From Nephromyces sp. MM_2019 (lineage: Eukaryota > Apicomplexa > Aconoidasida > Nephromycida): 18,243 bases of DNA. Location: positions 1 to 18,243 of the forward strand of contig JADHZB010001228.1 of assembly GCA_015657535.1 (NCBI GenBank). The letters run 5' to 3'. The position numbers and the translations under genes are program-made. The notes under the pieces were generated by a model. That model made no database searches and was not told where the DNA came from. It saw only the letters and a program-made list of their open reading frames with translations. Positions 8,843-16,900 of this stretch are shown here, piece after piece. Position 1 is the stretch's first letter, and each line of letters begins with the position of its first letter.

Positions 8843-9650
8843 TTATGCATCAAATAGCCTGCAGAAATCGTCCTAATGAAAAAAATCATAAACCTTTCCC
8901 AGAGGTATTGCATATCATTTTTTAGCGCCCAAAAATTGCGATATATTAAATATTGCAAAAAAATACTAATTGAAGAAAAATATGATACTAATCAAAGAGA
9001 TATTTGTGGAAAATACTGCTGATAAAACTACCTTCAACTGCACAAGGTATTTTTATAGGTAGAAAGTCTTACCATCATCAAGAGAACCGGAAATAAAAGG
9101 ATTAAAGGATGCAGATGTAGCACCGACTTTTTCTCTGTGAAAAAGGGTGAGAAATTTTGGTAGAATCTTTGTGTGTGAGCTACTATATGCCTGTTTTATT
9201 ATATGCTCTATATAATATATGGTAATTTATCTACCTTATACTAAATATATATATATCTCTGTCTCTCTTATGATGGCATAAAATGAGCTTTCTCCTAAAG
9301 ATGAAGCAGATGGTTGCTTACAGGTGGAGCTTTTTTTTGCGGAATTTTTCCAGTTTCTTAATTTTATTCTATCTTCTTCTTTTGCGGCAATTTTTTTGCA
9401 GCATCGTTTTTACCCACTTTTATTCAAGGTCAACAGCGTTAAAACATTAATCAATGGTATGTTGTTCTATCATTTTCCCTTTTTATCGCTGATTTATTGG
9501 AGTTAATTATATCTGATTACATATTAAAACCAACTTTTTTCCTTCTTTATAGCATTTTCATCAATAGTTCTGTCGAGTGCCGCTAGCATAATCCGATTTT
9601 TAATGCTTAAATGATTTTTATTTGTGATTCTCACGATTTAAAAAACAACG
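8843..9650. other. AT-rich stretch, nothing supported
   Basis: A 60-codon T-rich frame at 9324-9506 translates to a Phe/Leu-rich string with no ATG start and is probably chance. A short TATATA run occurs near 9247. No RNA gene recognised. Confidence 0.35.
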
Positions 9651-9657
9651 AAAGCCT

Positions 9658-9852
9658 CTAAATTTGCGGGAGTTTATTAGTTTTCTCGTGTTCTTTCTCG
9701 GCGTTTAACGACTCTGAAAATTTTTCGATTTTTTCTTCGTTTATAATAGCCTTTGTTGCAAACGAGGCTGCTTCGCTCAGTTGCATTAATTTTTTTTTTT
9801 TTAATATATACTGTTTCGGTTGGTTTTTCCCCAACCTCTTCTTATTTCCCAT
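9658..9852 (-). CDS. Small Lys/Glu-rich open frame, possible downstream exon
   Basis: A minus-strand ATG at 9852 opens 64 codons ending in TAG at 9658. It starts MGNKKRLGKNQPKQ, has an A12 run, then reads LMQLSEAASFATKAI and EKIEKFSESLNAEKEHEK, a plausible charged helix. It lies just downstream of the segment with a GTAAGT donor at 9884, so it may be an exon of the same gene instead of a free-standing one. Family unknown. Confidence 0.3.
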   Translation of the reverse strand: MGNKKRLGKNQPKQYILKKKKLMQLSEAASFATKAIINEEKIEKFSESLNAEKEHEKTNKLPQI

Positions 9853-9884
9853 TAATTTCAATCACTTTTGTCTTTGATACTTAC

Positions 9885-9998
9885 TGATTTTCATTTGATC
9901 CATGATAGGCAATCCCAGTCAGTCACTTCACCCGAATATCTCCCTCGGGCTTGCTTGGCATACTCTGAGCCACCACGATAATTTGCACGCGAGTGAAA
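9885..9998 (-). CDS. Possible exon, GC-richer island, unknown product
   Basis: Within AT-rich DNA this segment is clearly richer in GC. On the minus strand it reads SRANYRGGSEYAKQARGRYS and EVTDWDCLSWIK, with a TGA at 9893 and a consensus GTAAGT donor at 9884. Upstream is T-rich sequence that could serve as a splice acceptor tract. The stop two codons before the donor is a problem for a simple exon model, unless another frame is used. Small stems (CCCGA with TCGGG, TGGC with GCCA) are an alternative RNA reading, but I know no RNA class that fits. Confidence 0.3.
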
Positions 9999-10095
9999 TG
10001 AAGAAAAAAATAATTGAGATAAGGTAAAGCAAAAACAATTTACTTTAAAGAAATGGGCTATAAACTAGTTTTTGCTGTGATTTTACTCTAGTTCA

Positions 10096-10199
10096 CTCTT
10101 TTTTCATCCTCTCTAGATGCTAAACTAAAAACTAGAGAGAACTGATTAAAGTTACAAAATTTGCTCTTTTTCATCCTCTAGACACCAAACTAAAAATAG
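10096..10199. repeat. Imperfect 36-39-bp direct repeat with CTAG ends
   Basis: CTCTTTTTTCATCCTCTCTAG at 10096, continuing to AAACTAAAAACTAG, is repeated at 10164-10199 with small changes, a spacing of 68 bp. The first copy also contains CTCTCTAG and CTAGAGAG as an 8-bp inverted repeat. This resembles the CTAGAGATAACTAGA motif elsewhere in the window. Confidence 0.65.
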
Positions 10200-10747
10200 C
10201 AAGCGCTATTTACAGCTACCATAAATAGTAATAAGGATGTGATGCAATCATCACTTTAAGCATGAAATGGATCTCACACAATCCTCCCTCGATTTTTTCC
10301 TAAAACCGTAGAGCCACCAAATCACTCTGCTACTCATTTGCATTGCTAGTGGCTGCAAAAGCTACGTTTTTGCCTTTTTTTCATACAGAAACTATGGAAA
10401 TCTACCTTTCCTGGTGGATACCATCAAACCAGCATAAAGCTGTATCTTTAGGCCATTTCTACTTTGTGGAAAGGAGTGTGTTTTTCTAACGAAATTTCAC
10501 ATTATCTACTTGTAACATGGCACAGCATAAAGGGCGTCTATCAAGTATATAATAGATGCTGTAATTCCCGAGAAAGTAACAAAAATGCTGAAATTTATAG
10601 CTTTAATTACTCGCACACAAGCTTTTCTTAATTGTAGATAAGCTGTTATAAATTGATTGCTGATATGTAATTGTGTGCTTGCTATTTGTTGTGTGCTGTG
10701 ACTCACTGGAGGAAGAAGCGGGGGAAACTCTGTGGACATTCATGAAG
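10200..10747. other. Unassigned stretch
   Basis: A 77-codon minus-strand frame at 10506-10739 has no recognisable family, and other frames are short. No repeat or RNA gene is supported. Confidence 0.35.
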
Positions 10748-10779
10748 AGTTACAAGAAATTTTTCATTACGGAAAGCAC

Positions 10780-11130
10780 CGGCTCTGGTAGCCTTGTGGT
10801 GGGTGGTGGTGGTAGTTGTAGGGGTAGTGGCGGTGGGTGGTATTTGTTGTAGTTATGTGTGGCAGTTGTTGGTGGTAGCTGTGGTACTAGCGATGGTGGA
10901 TGGTGGTGGTGGGTGGTATTGGTGGCAGTGGTGAAATTGGCAATGGATGGTGGTGGTGAGGGTAGTGGTGAGTAGCACTTGTGGAGGTAGTGGTGGGTAG
11001 CGCTTGTGGAGGTAGTGGAGGGTTGTAGTGGTGGAGGTAGTGATGGTAGGGGTGGTAGTGGGGGTATTTGTGGCATTCGTAGTAGCGGTGGTGGTGAGGG
11101 TAGTAGTGGTAGTGGTGGTATTGGTGGCAA
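10780..11130. repeat. GGT/GTA trinucleotide-like minisatellite
   Basis: Dense imperfect GGT, GTA and GTG triplets on the printed strand. The local unit GGTGGGTAGCGCTTGTGGAG recurs near 10970-11015. Period-3 sequence keeps several frames open on both strands (Pro/Thr-rich on minus, Gly/Val-rich on plus), so openness alone does not prove coding. Confidence 0.8.
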
Positions 11131-11413
11131 TAGTATTAGCCATAGTCATAGTAGCACTAGTGCTAGCATTAGTAGTAGCATTAATAGTCATAGTCGTAGC
11201 AATCCTAGCAATAGTATTATTCGACTTACTATTAATACTATTATAACTATCATTAGCATTACAATCACTAGAGGCAGCAGCGTCATCACCATCACACATA
11301 CCACCATTAGACACACTACTACTAGCAGAAGCACTCCCATTGCAATCACTCCCCAGCATACACTCTTCACAAAGTTCCCAGTCAGTACTGCTGCTTCCAT
11401 CATTTAGATGAGT
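10853..11413 (-). CDS. Low-complexity Ser/Asn/Thr/Asp-rich open frame, doubtful
   Basis: The minus strand is open from 11413 after a TAG. It begins with non-repetitive sequence (GSSSTDWELCEECMLGSD), then acidic Ser/Asp/Ala/Asn runs, then Thr-rich repeats running into the GGT tract. The non-repetitive start is the only reason to consider it coding. The plus strand is also open (11006-11407), as expected of triplet repeats. No family known. Confidence 0.2.
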   Translation of the reverse strand, partial: THLNDGSSSTDWELCEECMLGSDCNGSASASSSVSNGGMCDGDDAAASSDCNANDSYNSINSKSNNTIARIATTMTINATTNASTSATMTMANTIATNTTTTTTTLTTTATTNATNTPTTTPTITTSTTTTLHYLHKRYPPLPPQVLLTTTLTTTIHCQFHHCHQYHPPPPSTIASTTATTNNCHT

Positions 11414-11837
11414 CTATCAAGTCTCAGGATGCCAGCACCGCTAATACCATTATAATGGCGCGCTCGTGCAACTAGTCCTGCAGTGAGTACTACTAACACT
11501 ACACACCATGAAAATATTGCAGAGACTAATGATTATAGAGCGTAAAGGCTCTTTTTCATCTTGTATGGCGATATTATTCAAGTTGCAAGAAGGCTGAAAT
11601 GCTGCAGTTTGCCGTTACTACCTGATCTACAGGGGATTTACCTGCCTTTTCCGGGCAAAAGAGGGATGAAATGATGTAAAGACGATGGGATTCAAAAGAC
11701 ATCAGCAGTAGCATCAACATTAGCAATGTAGGCGCTAGTTAGGGTGGTAGTTACTCTATTTAGCAGGGAGTGGAGTAAGCTCGAATGAGGTTGTAGTACA
11801 TGAAAGAAGGTATGTAAGATGCTTCTTATAATGGAAC
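11414..11837. other. Unassigned stretch with one small hydrophobic frame
   Basis: The minus strand holds a short stop-to-stop frame, about 11545-11405, reading FSWCVVLVVLTAGLVAR and then ISGAGILRLDRLI: a single membrane-like helix and a basic flank. It is too short and context-free to call. Plus-strand GTGAGT and GTATGT donors occur at about 11483 and 11810, but no exon is established. Confidence 0.3.
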
Positions 11838-11920
11838 GGGTGTGTGTGTGATGGGGTGTGTGTGTTGGTGTGCGTGTGTTGCGCGTTTGTGTTCGTGTGT
11901 GTGCTGGTGTACCTGTAAGC
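11838..11920 (+). repeat. TG-rich microsatellite
   Basis: Runs of GTGTGTGTG interspersed with ATGGG and TTGG on the printed strand. This is similar to the introns of the plus-strand helicase gene. Confidence 0.8.
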
Positions 11921-12011
11921 ATCAGGGATATCCTATTCTTGGAGATTAGTATAAAGCATTTGAGAAACCAAGCTTCAGCGTGTGTGGTGTTATTCATACT
12001 CACTGAGGCAG

Positions 12012-12134
12012 GGCACTACCATGATATTATCTACTGAGGAGAGGTTGGAAATTTATGATAATAGGGTGAATAGACTCTTGCATATTTATTAGGAAGTAGA
12101 TATCGTGTATAAAGTCCTACAGGCCAATGAGGAT
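12012..12134 (+). CDS. Possible exon(s) of an unknown plus-strand gene
   Basis: The plus strand reads GTTMILSTEERLEIYDNR, then VNRLLHIY, one in-frame TAG at 12090-12092, and EVDIVYKVLQANED, ending at a GTGTGT donor at 12135 that opens TG-rich sequence. The TAG would vanish if the 27-nt GTGAAT...ATTAG stretch at 12066-12092 were an intron, and the frame would be kept. Helical periodicity continues through the TAG region, which argues the other way. The minus strand also offers splice-like signals here. No family recognised. Confidence 0.25.
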
Positions 12135-12239
12135 GTGTGTTTGCCGAAATAAAATTAATGTGCTTATGCCTACTGGGTCTATATATCAACTACTATGTGT
12201 GTATGCTCACTCGGTGGAGGAGTTGGTATGTTTGCTGTT

Positions 12240-12440
12240 GAGGGAGAGTGGGTATGCGTTTGTTAGTGAGTGTATTCTAGTGAGGGTGTGTGCGTGTATA
12301 CTGATGAGGGTGTGTGTGTTTATGCTAGCCAGAGTGCATCCATGCCAATGAGGGCATGTGTATACTCCAGTTCGACGAGAGTGTCTATACCATCTGAACT
12401 GTGCCTGGTAGAGTGTGTATGTGTGTGTGTGCTAACTGAT
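12240..12440 (+). repeat. Degenerate TG-rich minisatellite
   Basis: Imperfect units of the type GATGAGGGTGTGTGTGTTTA, with TATACT or TATGCC between, recur at about 12270, 12300, 12345 and 12370. An outlying copy at 12123 (GCCAATGAGGATGTGTGT) overlaps the end of the possible exon before it. The tract changes to CA-rich sequence after about 12465. Confidence 0.65.
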
Positions 12441-12480
12441 TAGTAGATACACCTATCTTTTCCTGTCAGTGCACACACAC

Positions 12481-12559
12481 TAATTGGCATATTAAACAAA
12501 ACTCTGTCGTCCTTCGCACGCAGCATTCAATACTTAAAATTTCGTTGCTTTTTCAAGTG
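12481..12559 (-). CDS. Possible exon of an unknown minus-strand gene
   Basis: On the minus strand, after CTTAAAG, it reads HLKKQRNFKY, one TGA, and MLRAKDDRVLFNMPI, ending before a GTGTGTGTG donor at 12480. TG-rich sense sequence follows, as in the recognised genes. The internal stop and the short length make this a weak call. Confidence 0.2.
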
Positions 12560-12785
12560 CTTTAAGGTTTATGCATCGTATACACACATAAGGCTTATCC
12601 TCATCATTAGCACACACACAAGTGAGAGCTTACTCACTCCGCCTCCTGCAAACACACATGCAAGACTCTACTCACTCTGCCGCCAGTACACAGCTGTGTA
12701 GTGGGTGCTGAAGATAAGACGAAGGCGCTAGCCCATATTTAGTAGGTAACGTACAAAGTCAGAATAAAAAAGCTAAACACTGCAC

Positions 12786-13012
12786 AATTTAACACACACA
12801 CACACTAACACACACATACCGACACACCAACACACACATGCCCAAACACCAATACACAGAAGTACGCATCACACTCATACACATTACACTACCAACACAC
12901 CCACACACAAGCACATATCAACGCACACACATACATACCAAGATACTAGCACACATCAGCATGCACACACGCATCAGCACACGCACACACCAGCACACAC
13001 TAGTGTGCACGT
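12786..13012. repeat. CA-rich microsatellite tract
   Basis: Interrupted (CA)n with CACACCAACACAC and CAGCACACAC units on the printed strand. It lies on the minus-strand side of the TG-to-CA switch at about 12445-12470 and would be intron-like for a minus-strand transcript. Confidence 0.8.
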
Positions 13013-13301
13013 GCAGAGGCAGCATTGGCGTAATCAGCTACGCTACATCTTTGGCCACTATGTAGGCAAAGCAAGGAACACACAAAAACATCGTCTTCAC
13101 CGCTAGAATTTCCTCTTCAAATTCCCATCCTCTTGTGGTAAACTTTCCCTAATTGTATGCGCATTGCATATATTTTAATCTTTTTCGCTATAAATGTAGA
13201 TTTAGCGAATTTTCAGGTGATTTCATGGGTTTTTGGCTTTTAGGCTGTTAGAGCTTCTTCTAGAAGCTGTGAGTTTTGATAGTTTCAAACTCTCTCTTAC
13301 T

Positions 13302-13842
13302 CTATTTCTTTGCTTTTTCCTCTTTCTCTCTCTCCTCCCGTCTCTCAAATTTTCTACAAGAATCGACGATCTCCTGTAGTTTCAATGCTGTGCGGTCGGC
13401 TTTTCTTTGTATATTAAGTGTATGGATGAAATGGATATTTTTTCGTGTTTCCCTCCCTCTTTATATCTTCAATGTTGAGGGTATAGACGGAAATTTCTTG
13501 GCATTTTTTCAGCTTTCAAACATTTCAACGAAAGGTTTATCCTCGTCTACAATCCGCCCAGCGCAGTACCAAAAAACGTCAGCAAATTCGCCTAAAATGG
13601 CTTGAAGAAGGCAGAATTTAAGGCTTTTCCCTATTTTTCGTATTTGAGCGAACTTTTCTGATGTTTGATTCATCACGGCAGCTTGCTCTGTGCGCAAGTT
13701 CAGTTTTTTCCTCTTTTTTTTGCCGGGGCTGCTCTGGAAGGGGATGGACACGCTTTTCCAGAAGGTGCCTAATGGGGGCGAAGATTCCCTGTTGCTTGTC
13801 AAAGTATAGTCGGAGCCATTCTGCTGTGTGTTCATCAGCATC
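13302..13842 (-). pseudogene. Interrupted coding region, unknown family, divergent from the helicase
   Basis: On the minus strand two frames alternate. First comes DEHTAEWLRLYFDKQQGIF and HLLEKRVHPLPEQP (from 13842), then IGKSLKFCLLQAILGEFADV and GRIVDEDKPFVEMFES (to a TGA at 13511-13509), then LKKCQEISVYTLNIEDIKRE, then QRKADRTALKLQEIVDSCRK with a Lys/Glu-rich end and TAG at 13304-13302. Frame changes fall at or close to A runs (as printed T8 at 13714, T6 at 13704, T6 at 13504, T6 at 13438). The first two changes could instead be GT-AG introns of only 19 nt (13676-13658) and 17 nt (13529-13513), whose phases fit. The third has no GT-AG solution. I do not recognise the protein. It could be a decaying gene, a gene with sequence errors, or one with tiny introns. 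Confidence 0.4.
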
Positions 13843-13939
13843 CTTTTATCTAAGGTAATGCTAAGAGGAAGATAGCTTGCATTTTGTGCTCGCGTGCTGG
13901 GTGTGTTCCAGCCGGTGTGTCGTGTGTTTTACCATTGGT

Positions 13940-16900
13940 ATGTTGTGTGCATTTACTCCATGTATATCAGACTCCCCTCTCCCCTTTATTAATTACCCCT
14001 ACCCTTTATTAGATACCCCCCCCTCTACTACAAACCCCCTTCCCTTCCATTGTAGGTACCCCCTCCTCATCTCCAAACCACAACCTCGAAGCTGTCCCCC
14101 CCAGAGATCCTTCTTATCCCTTTCTCCCCTCTCCCTTCATGAAGAAGGAAAGCACTCCCCCCCCCCAAATTGCCATTCCCTCAAAGATGAAGAAGACGGT
14201 CCTTTCACGGATTTTCCTGTTTCCTCCAGAAATAATTCCCAATCACGCACACACACTCTTCCGCCTCCTTTTCCTCCCCCAACTTCGTCTCAAGCACCGA
14301 CTCCGACTACTCCTAAGTGTTCTAAATCGCAGGCTTTCCGTCGAGTTATCCCCCGTTCCACCCCCCCTGCCAGGCTCACCACCCCAAACTCTTCCACAGC
14401 TCACATACTCAGCGTCAGCCACCCCACAAACCCCCAGTCTCCAGGTCCCCCACACACCATTCCGGGCACAGTTTTTCAAGGGCATTCTGCAGTTTTTCTC
14501 TCTGATAAGGCTCTCCCAGTCGATTCTCCCCTTCATCCCACCTCTGCAGCGAGCATCACCCCCCCAGCTGTTAGCCAAGCTCTCAGCCGTGTGTTGAGCA
14601 TAACCTCGTACTCTGGTGTGCAGAACTTCTGTATCCCCCAGATAGCATCGGGAGTTGATACCTTCATCACTGCTTACCCAGGAAGTGGGAAAACCCTCTG
14701 CTATCTGATACCGCTGGTTATACGAGGAGTGGAGGCAAAGCGTAGGGAAGTTCAGCTGAACGAGCCAGAAAATAGGGTGGTAAGAGCTTACGATGAGCTT
14801 TTGGGTGAGGAGGGTGAGATAGGTGAGGGGGGTGGAGGGTTTGGAGGGAAAAATTCGGTTGGGAGAGGAGTTTTTTTAGGGGAAAACTTGCTTGAAGATG
14901 AAGTAAAGGCACTTCCTTCCTCCGAAAACTCAATTGATGAAGTAAAGGCACTTCCTTCCTCCAAAAACTCAATTGATGAAGGAAAAGCACTTCCTTCCCC
15001 CAAACCTCCACTTGAAGATTCCAGAAAACCAACTTCTTCACTCAAACCCGCCCCTTTCCAGGCTTACCCCCCCTCTTTCCACGCAGAAACTCGCTTTTTT
15101 CCCTCAGAAAAAGCGAGTTTATCCCCTTTTTCTCCCGCAGAAAAGAGCTCATCGCCCATCCACGAACAACTCAGCAACCCGAGCACGGAGGGCAATATCT
15201 TTGCGCTAGTTCTATGCCCAACGAAAGATCTAGCTCTTCAGATCTCTTTGTTATGCCAGAAGGTAATTCGTTACCTCCCAGAGCGTCTTCGCTGCAGCAT
15301 TTTGACCTCGTTTACTCCAAGTTTAGGCTTGAAGATGTCTTCTTTTGACTCATCCGTGGGTTTAAACTCAGCGGATAGATCCGGTGGTTACGATGCTTTG
15401 GATTCAGCCTTTTCATCTAACATCCTGATTGCTACTCCGGGCTTGCTGGCGGATCTTTGCGATGAAGATGAAGCTAAGATGAGGAGATTGTTCAGAAACT
15501 CAAACTTCCTCGTAGTTGAAGAAGCTTCGAACATGCTACAAGGCCGACTGTTTAGGCAGCTTTTGAAGATTCAGCAGGTCTTACCCCCTCAGCACCAAAC
15601 CGTTATGGTTTCTTCTCTGGTTGATGATCTCACACGAAGGTTAGCAATACGGCAATTCATGCGAGTGAATGGGAAGTGTGTGACTATCTTTGATCCTGAG
15701 TCCTACACACTTGAGTGTGCTAAGGTGGAAAGGAATAGAATGAGGAAAGATTCTCCAGCAGTGAGTAAAATGGGATTTGGTGAAAGAGTAGAAGGGTGTG
15801 TGGAAAATCCTGTTTCTTTAGCATTTGAAGATGATCAGTTTGTAGGAGAAAATGGATCTTCAAATGCTTTTGAAAGCTTGGAGGGAAAGTATGAGGGTAG
15901 GACTGTTGAAAGAGTAGAGGATTCTTCATTTTCTTCTTTGTCTGCTTCTTCCTCTTCTACTTTTTCTTCTACTACATCTACTTATTCTGCTTCTTCTTCA
16001 TCTACTTCATCCGCTCCCTCCCCTCCTTGTGTGTGGGATGAAAAAGTCGGAAGCTCTAAGTTGTTGACAATTAGCTCTTTATCACAACCCACAGCATTAC
16101 TACTTCCTCCCAAAAAGTTTAACTACAAGAACTTCTGGGGGCCAATCAGATCGAGTGAGTTTCTGAAGAGTATCGGATACTTTTGCTCTGATCCCGAAAG
16201 TGGAAGCCCTCGTGCGTATGAAGAAGGGTTGGCAGCAAGCCAGCTTATCGTAAGCCATAGCGAAGATCCTGGAAGAGAGAGCCACACTCAGTGTAGTCAA
16301 AGTGAAGAGCGAGAAAGAATCGAGTCTTTGAGCACTGATGCGATTGTTTCTTCAAGCGATAGTTGCTCACACACACAAAGCAAAACTTTGATAGCATCTA
16401 TCCGAGAAGAGTTTTTAGGAGTTAAATGTGAGGAGCATGAGGGTTTAAATGGTAAAGATGTTCTTTCTGTTGAAGGAGGGGGGGTTGACTATGGAGAAAA
16501 GCCCTCAACATCATCGGCAAAGCTCTTCGGTTTGTCTCTCAGAGCATCCTTTGAAAAGCCCTGTTCAACACCCCCCTCATCGCCCCCCACAAAATCTATC
16601 CGAACCCCCCCCCCAACACCTCCCCTACGTCGATATAGCATTGGATTAAACCACCCCCCAACAAGAGGGAATCTACTGCAAGAGTACATCATCTACCCTC
16701 CACACAGATTTCTCGAAGTACTACTCAATTCGATTATAGCTGTAGGTTTGAGGGGGGTGGGGGAGGGAAGTGATGAAGGTAGAATGAGCAATAGAAAGGT
16801 TATCGTCTTCTTCCCCACCAAGCGTGTCCTGCAGTTTTACTACGTCTTCTTCAAGTATTATATAGTCCCTCGTTATCACTCGTTAAAGCAGGTAAATTGG

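Noticed and set aside
8498..8958. Minus-strand Tyr/Ile-rich frames of over 100 codons
   Set aside because: Most of their length is TATA-rich simple sequence. Only the last 24 codons of one (8498-8570) look coding and are used in the interrupted gene.
9900..9990. tRNA or other structured RNA
   Set aside because: The stems are only 4-5 bp, there is no cloverleaf and no T-loop GTTCRANNC box.
11692..12003. 103-codon minus-strand frame as a gene
   Set aside because: Its middle is translated CA microsatellite and its direction conflicts with the TG-rich strand rule. Only short pieces look protein-like.
12090..12092. Variant genetic code with TAG or TAA read as amino acid
   Set aside because: The two recognised genes use ordinary codons throughout and show no in-frame stops inside their exons, so isolated stops in doubtful regions are not enough.
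12012..12134. ABC-transporter ATPase exon, from the string GTTMILST
   Set aside because: The resemblance covers only a few residues. No Walker A, signature or Walker B could be found nearby in a compatible frame.
13276..13605. Plus-strand 109-codon frame
   Set aside because: It is the complement of the more protein-like minus-strand pieces, starts without ATG and is Phe/Ser-rich from polypyrimidine sequence.
13877..13939. Upstream extension of the helicase frame to 13877
   Set aside because: It starts at TTG, not ATG, and encodes TG-rich Cys/Val sequence. The first ATG in frame is 13940.
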